Part shown: piece after piece, positions 7,849-16,950 of the stretch | Numbering within the stretch: position 1 is the first letter of the stretch | How the letters are laid out: each line of letters starts with the position of its first letter | Source: CBDUQP01 sp965369385 | GTDB lineage: Bacteria > Planctomycetota > Phycisphaerae > SM23-33 | Length of the DNA stretch: 26,580 nt | Reading direction: 5' to 3' | Assembly: GCA_965369385.1 (NCBI GenBank) | Contig: CBDUQP010000035.1 | Span: 1-26,580 of the forward strand | Position numbers and translations under genes: made by a program | The notes under the pieces: model-generated | What the model was told of the DNA's origin: nothing | What the model saw: the letters and a program-made list of their open reading frames with translations, nothing else | The model's database searches: none

Positions 7849-8144
7849 TAGTTTGCGGCGACTGGGGAATCCCAGTTGCGAACCACGCCCCATGCTTTCC
7901 GCCAGTCCGCATCATTGGTCCAGAGAATACTCCCCGACCACCCGTAGTGTCTATAATCAATCCATATCTCCAATTATGATGCCCTGCGGGGCTCACCGCG
8001 CCCAGTTTCGAACACATTCATCGCAGAAATGCCCATAACTCGCGTCAAATACGCATTTGGCGGCTTGCTTCCGGATTACCGGGTAGGTACAGTAGCGTGC
8101 TGGTAATTGGATATATAAACACTTAGACATACGGACCATACTAA
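7849..8144. other. Intergenic region before glyA
   Basis: Just after the regulator stop codon there is a 9-bp stem (7858-7866 with 7871-7879, loop GAAT). It has no U-run after it, so it is at best a weak terminator. A possible sigma-70 promoter for glyA is TTGCTT at 8065-8070 and TACAGT at 8088-8093 with a 17-bp spacer; the match to consensus is mediocre. I see no glycine or folate riboswitch motif. Confidence 0.3.
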
Positions 8145-9395
8145 ATGACTCTCCTCGAAAATACCGATCCCCAGATCGCAGAAGCAATCAAGGCCGAGCG
8201 CACCCGCCAAGGCGAGACGCTCGAACTCATCGCATCGGAAAACCACGTGTCGGCCCCCGTGCTGGAAGCGCTGGGCTCGGTCCTCACCGACAAATACGCC
8301 GAGGGATATCCCGGAAAGCGATGGTATCACGGATGCGGGGTTGCCGATACGGTGGAACAGATCGCTATAGATCGCGCCAAAGAGCTGTTCAACGCGGAAC
8401 ACGCCAACGTTCAACCGCACAGCGGAACCAGCGCCAACCTGGCGGTATACCTCGCCGCAATCAAGCCCGGTGCGAAGATTCTTGGCATGGACCTGGCCCA
8501 CGGCGGGCACCTGAGCCACGGCAGGAGCAACAACCTGTCTGGCATGTTCTACCAGGCCGCTCATTACTGTGTGCGTGAAGACACCGAGCGTCTCGATATG
8601 GACGAAGTCCGCGAGGTGGCACTTCGCGAGAAACCCGATCTTCTGGTATGTGGCGCTTCGGCCTACCCCCGAACACTGGACTTTGACGCATTCGCTGATA
8701 TTGCCGAAGAAGTCGGATGTCCACTTCTTTCCGATATCGCACACATCGCCGGACTCGTAGCCGCCGGTGTCCATCCTACACCCGTGCCCCGCAGTGATTT
8801 CGTTACCACAACCAACCACAAAACCCTCCGTGGCCCCCGCGGCGGTATCATCCTATGCAAGGAGAAGTGGGCAAAGGCGATTAATTCTGCAGTATTCCCA
8901 GGCATCCAAGGCGGCCCGCTGCTGCACGTTATCGCAGCCAAGGCAGTTGCCTTCAAAGAAGCGCTCCACGAAGAATTCAAGGATTACGCCAAAGCCATTC
9001 TGAGCAACGCCCAGGTGCTTGCTCAGGAACTGATGAATTCAGGATGGCGGCTGATTTCGGGCGGTACAGACAACCATCTGATGCTTGTTGACCTCAGGAG
9101 TCGCCAGCCTGAGCTTACCGGTCAGCAGGCGGCCGAGTGGCTGCAAATGGCCAATCTTGTTACAAATAAGAATGCTATCCCGTTCGATACGCGAAGCCCG
9201 TTCAAGGCGTCCGGTATTCGCCTGGGAACGCCGGCCATCACGAGTCGCGGTCTGGGTGCGGACCACATGAAGCAGATCGCAGCCTGGACAGATATCGTAC
9301 TGAACTCCAATGGCGACGAAAGCGTAATGTCCAAAGTTGGAGCTGAAGTTACCGACCTGTGCAAGCAGTATCCCGTCCCCAACAGCAGCTACTAG
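8145..9395 (+). CDS. glyA: Serine hydroxymethyltransferase
   Basis: This 416-residue PLP enzyme interconverts serine plus tetrahydrofolate with glycine plus 5,10-methylene-tetrahydrofolate, the main entry of one-carbon units. Recognisable blocks are ETLELIASENHVS near the N-terminus, DKYAEGYPGKRWYHGC, NVQPHSGTSANLAVY, and the PLP-lysine block VTTTNHKTLRGPRGG (K226). The length is the bacterial norm. The start fits family alignments although the upstream sequence has no clear Shine-Dalgarno. It lies downstream of the threonine-to-glycine genes and their regulator, so glycine made by Tdh-Kbl can be used directly. The thiD2-thiE gene follows after 57 bp and may be co-transcribed. Confidence 0.97.
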   Translation: MTLLENTDPQIAEAIKAERTRQGETLELIASENHVSAPVLEALGSVLTDKYAEGYPGKRWYHGCGVADTVEQIAIDRAKELFNAEHANVQPHSGTSANLAVYLAAIKPGAKILGMDLAHGGHLSHGRSNNLSGMFYQAAHYCVREDTERLDMDEVREVALREKPDLLVCGASAYPRTLDFDAFADIAEEVGCPLLSDIAHIAGLVAAGVHPTPVPRSDFVTTTNHKTLRGPRGGIILCKEKWAKAINSAVFPGIQGGPLLHVIAAKAVAFKEALHEEFKDYAKAILSNAQVLAQELMNSGWRLISGGTDNHLMLVDLRSRQPELTGQQAAEWLQMANLVTNKNAIPFDTRSPFKASGIRLGTPAITSRGLGADHMKQIAAWTDIVLNSNGDESVMSKVGAEVTDLCKQYPVPNSSY

Positions 9396-9452
9396 TGCTC
9401 TGTCCCACGAATAATGACCGATGGCAACCTGTCGACAGGCAGGAGGTGACTG

Positions 9453-10535
9453 ATGAAAGAGATATATCGCATTCTCGATGCCAACTTCAATCGTGCACGC
9501 GAAGCACTGCGGGTTGCCGAAGACTGCGGGCGATTCGCCCTGAACGATCCTGCCGTAACCGCAATGGCCAAGAATCTCCGGTCTGACCTCAAAGAGATTC
9601 TCACGGCAATGCCCGCAGAGCAGTTTATCATCTCGCGAGATACGCCCGGCGATATCGGCACGGAGCTTTCCAGCCCAACCGAGATGAAGCGGGAAGGCCT
9701 TGGCGACGTGGCAATCGCTGCCTGCAAAAGACTTACCGAAGCACTGCGAACAATCGAAGAATACAGCAAGTTCGTCTCGCCCGAGAGCGTGCTGAAAATA
9801 GAGCGAATGCGGTACAATGGGTACACGCTGGAACAGCGGCTCACCGAAAAACTGCTGGCTCGACCCAGGTTTAAGAATGTGCGACTCTATGCACTAATCA
9901 CATCCAAGATGCTCTGCCTGGATGGCGGGCCTCGCACAGGATGCGTTCGCGACAGTGCCCGCGAGGCACTGGCTGGTGGAGCCGACGTGATCCAGCTTCG
10001 CGAGAAAGGTATCCACGATGCCGAGTTCCTTGCACTGGCGGCCGAGCTTCGCAAACTTACCGACGAAATGGGCAAACTGCTGATTATCAATGACCGAGCA
10101 GATATCGCAGCTATGGTTGGCGCAGACGGCGTTCATCTGGGCCAGCACGACTTGCCCATCGCAGAGACCAAACGCCTGTTGCGCCCCGGTGCCATCGTTG
10201 GACGAAGCACGCACACCGTCGCCCAGGCTCGGGCGGCGATGCTGGAAGGTGCAGACTACATAGGCGTTGGACCGATGTATGAGACGCAAACGAAAATCTC
10301 TGCAGAAACCGGCCCCCTCGTAGGCCCAGACCTCATCCGCCAGCTAAAAGACCAGATCAGCATCCCAATGGTTGCCATCGGCGGAATCAACGTCGACAAC
10401 GTCGGAGAGGTGATCTCGGCCGGAGCCCAGTGTGTTGCCGTCTGCTCATCAATCTGCAGCGCGGACGACCCCAAAGCAGCGGCCGCCGCCTTCAAAAAAC
10501 GAATCAACGCAGCAGTGACTGAGCAAATATCCTAG
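9453..10535 (+). CDS. thiE: ThiD2-ThiE bifunctional thiamine phosphate synthase
   Basis: This is a 360-residue fusion. Residues 1 to about 135 match the ThiD2-type domain (MKEIYRILDANFNRAREALR, then RVAEDCGRFA and ISRDTPGDIG), a family described as a monofunctional hydroxymethylpyrimidine-phosphate kinase. Residues about 145-355 are the ThiE TIM barrel that joins HMP-PP to the thiazole phosphate. ThiE signatures are IQLREKG, LLIINDRADIA, GVHLGQHDLP, VGRSTHT, YIGVGPMY and VAIGGI. So one polypeptide covers the last two steps of thiamine monophosphate synthesis. GGAGG 6 nt upstream fixes the start. The same fusion is known from cyanobacteria and planctomycetes. The stop codon interlocks with that of the opposite gene. 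No TPP riboswitch is visible upstream. Confidence 0.94.
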   Translation: MKEIYRILDANFNRAREALRVAEDCGRFALNDPAVTAMAKNLRSDLKEILTAMPAEQFIISRDTPGDIGTELSSPTEMKREGLGDVAIAACKRLTEALRTIEEYSKFVSPESVLKIERMRYNGYTLEQRLTEKLLARPRFKNVRLYALITSKMLCLDGGPRTGCVRDSAREALAGGADVIQLREKGIHDAEFLALAAELRKLTDEMGKLLIINDRADIAAMVGADGVHLGQHDLPIAETKRLLRPGAIVGRSTHTVAQARAAMLEGADYIGVGPMYETQTKISAETGPLVGPDLIRQLKDQISIPMVAIGGINVDNVGEVISAGAQCVAVCSSICSADDPKAAAAAFKKRINAAVTEQIS

Positions 10536-13500
10536 TTGTCGGATCCTGTTATCGTGAGCTTGCCTGAATCGCTTATCGCCTGAACCCATGGCGTGTACAT
10601 TGCCTCTGCCGATGAAGGCAGGACGCGGAACGTACCCGGCTGCTCGCATACGAGACGGTAGCTTATCTGGCGTTTGCCACGCGGAACCCAACTCGCGAAG
10701 AACGCCACCTTGGTATCCCGCAGTTCCATCGCTGAACCGAATCCGCTTCCCCATGTGTATCCGCTGGTAAGCTTGTACGGTTCACAACCCGCCGGTTTCG
10801 GGTCTTCGAACACCACGTATTCCAGATTATCCGTCGCATCGATATCCATCACCACCTTCACCAAGTCGCCGCTGGCGATCTCTGCCCCGAATGCGAGTCT
10901 CTCTTCCTTGAACCGTGTGTCTTGGAACTTCTCGACCATTCGCTTGCCGCTCTTCCAGATGGTGCGGCTGTTCGTGAACACCTCGGGCACGAGACGGTAA
11001 TACGTGCGAGTGACGCCCACGCGATTTCCGCCTGCCTTGATGCGTTCGGACTTATCGTAGTACTTCACATACGCAGCCCAATAGAGCCTGCCGGTACCCT
11101 TGCACGACACCTCCACGTTGTGCGCCCCCGGCGGCAATGCGGACGCGGCCAGAGTGATTTGCGAATCAAACGCGAACATGTTCTCGCGGGTAATACGAAT
11201 CGTGCGGGAGATGCTGCCATCCACCGTTACCGTGGCAGTCATGTCGCAGTCCAGTTCACCTGACACCTTGGCGTAACGTGCAAGTGCGTATATCGCCATC
11301 GCGGTAGACTTGGTATTGCGCCAGTAGAAGTCACGGCGATTGTTCACCAGCCATCTAACGCTTTCTGCCGCGTATTGACCTTTCGCGCCATCAACGGTCA
11401 AAATCGCCTGGAGCACCCACGACGTGGTCTCGGTTCCACCGTGATACCAATACCACCAACCGCCAGTCCTGCCCCAATGCGCATCGCCGGTCTTCTTGTC
11501 GATTGTCACGGTATTGGAGAAGTTCTCGACCACGATCTTCGCATCGGCAACTCTGCCTGCCGAATGCAGTGCGATTGCCAGCAACGCGCGGCCGTAATCA
11601 GTGAGATCATCGCGACCCTTGTACAGTCGGCCCAGTTCCGCCATGCACTTCGATTTCTTGAGCAGGCTCGCATCCGCCTGCCCAATGGCATAAAGCATGT
11701 ACGCGCGGGTGTTATCGTTGTCGGTGTGGCGATACCACCAATGGCGCTTTGCCTCATCCCGAGGCCTGCTCGCCCTGACGGCAAGCCACTTGGCTGCCTT
11801 TGTGTACATCTGCGAAGCTTGCCTGGCATGCTTGCTGTCGGCATCTTTCAGCAGCACCAGACCGGAGACCACATAGGCAGTCATATACGGATCGCTCTCG
11901 CTCTTCTTCCACCAGCCCCATCCGCCGTCGGAATGCTGCATATCGGCAAGACGTTTAACGCCGGCTGCTATCATCTTCGATACTTCGGCTTCGCTGTAGA
12001 CCGCATTTCGGCCCATGCGTTGGGCAATCATCTTGTGGCGGGCAGCGAGTTTGGGATCCTGGCTCTTTCGAGTCTCGACCAGCTTGCGAATATCGTCCAG
12101 GCTCACTCCCGCGTCACGCAGCGTCTTCCGCATAACAACCGTGGGCAGGAATCGACTCATCGTCTGCTCAACGCAGCCGTAAGGGTATGCCGACAGATAC
12201 GGCAAAGCCTCCATCGCCACAGCCGCCACCGACGGGTTGAGCGTTATCGTCAGAGATTGCGACCCCTTGCCGATCTTCTCAGGAATACCCACCGACCACT
12301 GGCCGGAAGTGGCATCCGGTTTGGCATCTATAATGCCACCGCCAGCGAGAAGCTTAACAGCGCCCCACGGCACGATTGGCTTGGTCAGCTCAATGGCGTC
12401 CGATTCGGCCACAGAGCGAACCCTGGCCAGCAGCTTCACGTCGCCAGCGCGAACAGCGGTTGTCTGGAAATCGAGCCGCGCCTCACCGCCGGCGCTAATC
12501 GTCATCTTGAGTTCCTGCCCGGAGACATAATCATGCCATACGCCATCCATGCGGACCTTCCTGAGCTTGAGATTATCGCTCGCGGTGAAGTCCACCGTCA
12601 CATCACTGGCTTTGTCGTAGTAGTTGTGTGCGATCACGGTAACGTAGCTGTGATCACCCTCGGTGAAGAACCGCCCACTCTGAATGCGTGCAATAATTCG
12701 TTTGGTGGTTATCACGTCTGTCGTGGACTCGCCCACCCGCGTGTCCTTGTCATATGCAATCGCGTGCAGGGCGAACGTGGTTAGCTGATCCGGCATGGTT
12801 ACCGGCACTTCGGCCTTGCCGTTGGCATCAGTCTGCACCGAACCGGCCCACAGAACTGTATCGCGGAATTCGCTGCGAACCACAGGCGTCGCAAGCCCCT
12901 CGTCTCTATCCTCCGAAGACTCCTGCTTTGCAGCCATAGGCGCAGCTTCTATCATACTTTTATTCGAGCCACGCCCAGAATAGTACACATGCGAGCCCAG
13001 GGACATGCCACGATATGCCCCACTCCTCCTCCGATTCCGCCAGTTAACGGGATTCAGCGCCTGTGCACCTCTGAAGCTATCGCTCGTACCAACCTGCACC
13101 GACCGCACATGGCCGTAGAATGCCTTGTTAATCTTCTGGCGGAATTCCGGCTGAATGTAGTACACGCTCGAATCCACCATCATCAGCGTGACCTGCCCCA
13201 CAACGGGTTTGCCGGTGAATACGTCAGTCACAGTCACGTGGACCTTGGTCTTCTCGCGCGGCTGAAACTTCGGCGTCCCGCCCTCAGTGTTGCCGCCCAG
13301 AGATCCCTTATCCAGAGTTACAGCCACATTCAGGAACCTGTGAGTTGGCGGCACAATGATCTTCTTGCTTTCGGTATGCATCTTCCTGTCGCGGATAAGC
13401 GTAGCAGTCAGCGTGAAATTCGGGCACATATTCTTGCCCACCGGCAGTTCCACCAGCTTGCTATTGCCCGAGATGTGGATCACCTTGTGCAGGAGTATCT

Positions 13501-16321
13501 CGTCGGCTTCGGCGGTGAGCAGCACATAGCTATCCGGCTGGCGCGTATTGATGAGCACCTTCATGGTCTTGCCGATTTCGTATTGGTCCTTCGCGGGGAT
13601 CAATTGGAGATCGGTAAGTGCGTAGTTCTTCAATACTCCCGTGCGGGGAGCAACCCATACATCGCATTTGCCTTCAACATCGCCGACCTTCCTGATACCT
13701 TTGCATGCGTCGGAAAGATTCTTCACGATTATGCGGAAGTGCCCCTCGACGTCAGGAGTGAACCTGACCGAGCCCCTGCCGGTTTCGCCGATTGCTAACT
13801 GCTTGGAGAAAACTCTGACATCGAGAGTGTCAACGGTTCTGGTTACATCCTTACCGTCTACTTTCTCGGTAACCTGCTTCCGCACAACTGTCCAGGCTTC
13901 CAGTACGAAGTGGCCCGCAACCGGTTTGGCGTTTGGACTTTCAGTACGGATATCAATGCGAACGTTATCGCCGGGCGCGTATACCGATTCTGCCGGCTTG
14001 GGATAGATGAAGAACGGAGCGTGGGTAACCTTCACCTGGCCGCTGGCGCGTATCTGCCGCCGGGACGCATCACTGACCGTAGCCGACACCGAGAAAACGA
14101 TATCTTCGGTCTCGTGGTTCTTGAACGGTTCGGCCTTGAGCGTTATGAAGGCATCGCCATTCTCATCGGTCTTGACTTCGCCTCTGGTCACATGCTCGTT
14201 CAGCCGCCTGCCATACCATCTACGGTGGCGGCCGAGGCTCTCGTAATACCAGGACCAACGACGATGCCATGTTGTGGAATGGCGGTAGCTCCGCTTGCGA
14301 ATATCGTACTTCACTTCAGCGTTTGCGACGGGCTGGCCATGATAGTACTTTGCGGTAACCCTTATCTTCATCTCCTCGCCGATGCGATAGTCCGGCCGCG
14401 CGGCCGACACGGAGACCTTGTACTCCGGCTTGCGATATTCCTCGACCCGGAAACGCCCGCCAGACTGCATTTGCCAGCGAGTCAGGCTTGACTGTACCTT
14501 TATGCTATAGATTCCCAGCGGTGCATCTTTGCCAATTGTGAAATCACCTTCGACGGCTCCGTATTGGTCAGTTATCAGCTCGCGGCTGTACACGCTCTGG
14601 CGTCTGGGATCGGTTATCGTTACCTTCAATTTCCTGTTGGGAATATTGGTGTAGACGCCTTCCTTGCTGCCGCGAACGATTTGTTTGAAGTGCACGGTAT
14701 GCCCCGGCCTATACACCGGGCGTTCGGTGAATCCATAGACAACGCTATCACCGCGATAGCCCCACCAATATGAGTTCCTGCTTCCCTTGGCGACGATGGC
14801 CTGCTGATCGGCCTTTCTCGCAGTGACTATCCATGATTCCCTTGGTTGGGAAGCGGTCTTTACAATAGCAATTCCAGCGTCATTGGTGGTGGTATTGACA
14901 TGCTTGAATACTCGCGCGTTGGAACTCACAGCCACCATAACATTCGCGCCGGTGATCGGTTTGCCTGTGGCGCTGTCGGTCACGAACACGATCGTGTCGT
15001 CATGGTCATTCTTTGCAACAGCTTCGATGGTCGACACGATCAAGAGGCAATCAGCGACAGTCTCATTACCGTCCGCATTGGTCCCGATAGCCGACACCAC
15101 ATATGCGCCAGGCAAACTGAACGGCGCTTTGATTGCCACCGTGGTTGAGTTCTCGGCATCTGGAACATACCAGTGGACATTGTGCTTGCCCTCGTCAGGC
15201 GTCTGAAACTTCCACTTGGCAACAATGGTTTCATTTTCGATGGCTTGCTTCTTGAGTGCCTGCAACATCATTCGCGGAGCCCATATAGCCGACAGTCCCT
15301 TACACAGATCAACCCGACGGGCAGTTAGATGTAGAGTCTTCACATTGCGAATATGCCAGCTCATGACAGGATTACTGCCTGGAGCGAACGAACCAGTTAC
15401 ACCAAGCTTGATCCCCGGTTTCTTGATTTCAATAATCCTTTTCCGGGATAGCTTGCACTTGCCATGCTTAGGATACATCTGGCACATCTTGGCGTAGTCT
15501 TTGATGGCCTGCGGGTACCTGCCGAATTGTTCCAGCGTTGCCGCAATAAGGAATTGCGACTCTGGAGCGTAAGAGGTCTGCGAGAACTTCTTGACGCAGC
15601 GTCTCATGAGTTCGATTCCTTCCTCGGCATCGTCCCATTGGCCTAGTCCGGCGAGATATTCACCCGCCACACGCAGGGCTTCGGCCCGTGTTCTGGCCGA
15701 TACGCCACTGGGGGAATTTGCCACCTTCGTGAGTATCAAGATGATCTCACCCTTGGCGTATTCGCGACGGACAGACCACTGTCCCCATTGCTTCTGGGTG
15801 ATGCTCGCCGGACGCGGCAGCACGTATTCTCGCCGTATGATTATCCTGGCTGCACTTATCCAGCATTCCGCAGCTGACTGGGCACCGGTTGGCAGGGAGC
15901 ATGCCCCGAACAGATCGGCCGCCTTCACATACTCCTTGTAGGCGGCGGCGAGATTCCAACGTTTCCCGTGCCACTTTGCCAAGGCCCTGTGCAAATCCGG
16001 GGCCCTCGCAATATCTGCAGCCAGCGATGGGTGCTTCTTGATGAGCTCGGCCAGGTCTGCAGCCGGATTGCCGAAATTACCAGCAGACTTTGAGAACACC
16101 TGCAAACGAATCGCCTTCAGAAGAGTCTTCTGGTCGCCGCCAGCCTCGGCGGACTTGATAACACCATCAAGAATTGCACTCGCCTTCTTGTAGTTATGCT
16201 TGTCGAACTCAGCTTGAGCATCTTCCAGAGTGCCGCCCGTAGCCGCATAGACAGCCACCGCGCATGTCGCCAGTACCAGCAGGAGTATCAACGCCAGCGG
16301 AATGTTACCTTTGAAGTGCAT
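10532..16321 (-). CDS. Alpha-2-macroglobulin family protein (thioester type)
   Basis: This is a very large exported protein of 1929 residues. An N-terminal signal peptide (basic start, hydrophobic stretch about 8-27, likely cut after AVYA) sends it to the periplasm or cell surface. The only cysteine there, in LATC, makes a poor lipobox. Residues about 33-290 look like TPR-type helical repeats. Macroglobulin beta domains follow, with the MG2 hallmark ERPVYRPGHTVHF around Y537. The A2M core motif (DTVLWAGSVQTDANGKAEV, near W1158) comes next. The thioester motif GCVEQ has C1383 and Q1386. A helical toroid domain rich in GGWGWW-type repeats and C-terminal beta domains follow. Such proteins trap proteases by covalent capture. 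A start with AGGA 8 nt upstream is well placed. No pbpC-like partner gene is adjacent. It is longer than E. coli YfhM (about 1650), mainly through the N-terminal repeats. Confidence 0.93.
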   Translation of the reverse strand: MHFKGNIPLALILLLVLATCAVAVYAATGGTLEDAQAEFDKHNYKKASAILDGVIKSAEAGGDQKTLLKAIRLQVFSKSAGNFGNPAADLAELIKKHPSLAADIARAPDLHRALAKWHGKRWNLAAAYKEYVKAADLFGACSLPTGAQSAAECWISAARIIIRREYVLPRPASITQKQWGQWSVRREYAKGEIILILTKVANSPSGVSARTRAEALRVAGEYLAGLGQWDDAEEGIELMRRCVKKFSQTSYAPESQFLIAATLEQFGRYPQAIKDYAKMCQMYPKHGKCKLSRKRIIEIKKPGIKLGVTGSFAPGSNPVMSWHIRNVKTLHLTARRVDLCKGLSAIWAPRMMLQALKKQAIENETIVAKWKFQTPDEGKHNVHWYVPDAENSTTVAIKAPFSLPGAYVVSAIGTNADGNETVADCLLIVSTIEAVAKNDHDDTIVFVTDSATGKPITGANVMVAVSSNARVFKHVNTTTNDAGIAIVKTASQPRESWIVTARKADQQAIVAKGSRNSYWWGYRGDSVVYGFTERPVYRPGHTVHFKQIVRGSKEGVYTNIPNRKLKVTITDPRRQSVYSRELITDQYGAVEGDFTIGKDAPLGIYSIKVQSSLTRWQMQSGGRFRVEEYRKPEYKVSVSAARPDYRIGEEMKIRVTAKYYHGQPVANAEVKYDIRKRSYRHSTTWHRRWSWYYESLGRHRRWYGRRLNEHVTRGEVKTDENGDAFITLKAEPFKNHETEDIVFSVSATVSDASRRQIRASGQVKVTHAPFFIYPKPAESVYAPGDNVRIDIRTESPNAKPVAGHFVLEAWTVVRKQVTEKVDGKDVTRTVDTLDVRVFSKQLAIGETGRGSVRFTPDVEGHFRIIVKNLSDACKGIRKVGDVEGKCDVWVAPRTGVLKNYALTDLQLIPAKDQYEIGKTMKVLINTRQPDSYVLLTAEADEILLHKVIHISGNSKLVELPVGKNMCPNFTLTATLIRDRKMHTESKKIIVPPTHRFLNVAVTLDKGSLGGNTEGGTPKFQPREKTKVHVTVTDVFTGKPVVGQVTLMMVDSSVYYIQPEFRQKINKAFYGHVRSVQVGTSDSFRGAQALNPVNWRNRRRSGAYRGMSLGSHVYYSGRGSNKSMIEAAPMAAKQESSEDRDEGLATPVVRSEFRDTVLWAGSVQTDANGKAEVPVTMPDQLTTFALHAIAYDKDTRVGESTTDVITTKRIIARIQSGRFFTEGDHSYVTVIAHNYYDKASDVTVDFTASDNLKLRKVRMDGVWHDYVSGQELKMTISAGGEARLDFQTTAVRAGDVKLLARVRSVAESDAIELTKPIVPWGAVKLLAGGGIIDAKPDATSGQWSVGIPEKIGKGSQSLTITLNPSVAAVAMEALPYLSAYPYGCVEQTMSRFLPTVVMRKTLRDAGVSLDDIRKLVETRKSQDPKLAARHKMIAQRMGRNAVYSEAEVSKMIAAGVKRLADMQHSDGGWGWWKKSESDPYMTAYVVSGLVLLKDADSKHARQASQMYTKAAKWLAVRASRPRDEAKRHWWYRHTDNDNTRAYMLYAIGQADASLLKKSKCMAELGRLYKGRDDLTDYGRALLAIALHSAGRVADAKIVVENFSNTVTIDKKTGDAHWGRTGGWWYWYHGGTETTSWVLQAILTVDGAKGQYAAESVRWLVNNRRDFYWRNTKSTAMAIYALARYAKVSGELDCDMTATVTVDGSISRTIRITRENMFAFDSQITLAASALPPGAHNVEVSCKGTGRLYWAAYVKYYDKSERIKAGGNRVGVTRTYYRLVPEVFTNSRTIWKSGKRMVEKFQDTRFKEERLAFGAEIASGDLVKVVMDIDATDNLEYVVFEDPKPAGCEPYKLTSGYTWGSGFGSAMELRDTKVAFFASWVPRGKRQISYRLVCEQPGTFRVLPSSAEAMYTPWVQAISDSGKLTITGSDN

Positions 16322-16950
16322 TGTGGTATCCTTTCGTCAGGTCAGTTTGCTGTCGATGCATTTCGTACGGCGGATGCTACAGGAGTTTGGATGCGCAACA
16401 CGATGAATTGTTCCCGCAAACAGGCTGGATTGAGGCGATCGCAGGGAAGATGTGCGCAAAAGATGGGCGGCTGGCACACAGACGCGTGGGGGGAGACGCA
16501 TCCATATTGTGACAACCGCCCGAAATCAAGTGTTTCAGAAAAGTCGGTGTTTCTCAATGTCCTCGTCCCTATTCTATCATATCCACCACTATATTAGGCG
16601 GGGTTTTTCGGCTATTCTCGACGCTTCTTTGTCCAGCCCGCACATTCCCCGCACAAACCACGTGATACTAATTGTAACATTAATACACTTCAATAGTGAC
16701 GCTTCCCTCAGAAGTGTGAACCAACCTGAAAATCCAAGGATCTAGAACGCAAATAAAGGACTTATAGCCCAGAATACTCGCTAATCTCGGTCACTGTCGA
16801 CTTTTGAGGGAGGCGTCAATAGTCTGTAACAGGAAGAATGTCAGATAGTAACCTGTCCGCAATAGCGGTCAGGCAACGATTCACGAGTACTGAGAACCAA
16901 CCCGTCTTCGCTCTGTGAGTGCGTCGCGACAAGTCTCCGTTACAAAGTTA
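16322..16950. other. Long intergenic region with a second MITE
   Basis: This 629-bp stretch lies between the start of the alpha-2-macroglobulin gene and the end of lon, both on the minus strand. It holds the promoter region of the former, not resolved here, and the 122-bp MITE at 16697-16818. The few short reading frames inside show no recognisable protein. I see no clear terminator for lon. Confidence 0.55.
16697..16818. mobile_element. 122-bp MITE, copy 2
   Basis: This is the second copy of the element found at 2691-2812, in the same orientation and of identical length, with 11 substitutions and no gaps. The left end is again TGACGCTTCCCTCAGAAG. The right end, read on the opposite strand, is TGACGCCTCCCTCAAAAG. 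The flanking 4-bp direct repeats are ATAG at 16693-16696 and 16819-16822. These differ from the ATAA flanks of copy 1, so the two were independent insertions rather than a segmental duplication. Confidence 0.88.

Noticed and set aside
7849..8144. Possible glycine or tetrahydrofolate riboswitch before glyA
   Set aside because: None of the conserved core sequences of these riboswitches could be found.
11375..12784. 469-codon plus-strand frame opposite the alpha-2-macroglobulin gene
   Set aside because: It is an antisense shadow of a gene with clear domains. Its own translation shows no recognisable motif.
10532..16321. Alpha-2-macroglobulin as a lipoprotein
   Set aside because: The N-terminal cysteine lies in LATC, with Thr at the position before it, a poor lipobox. 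A signal peptidase I site after AVYA fits better.
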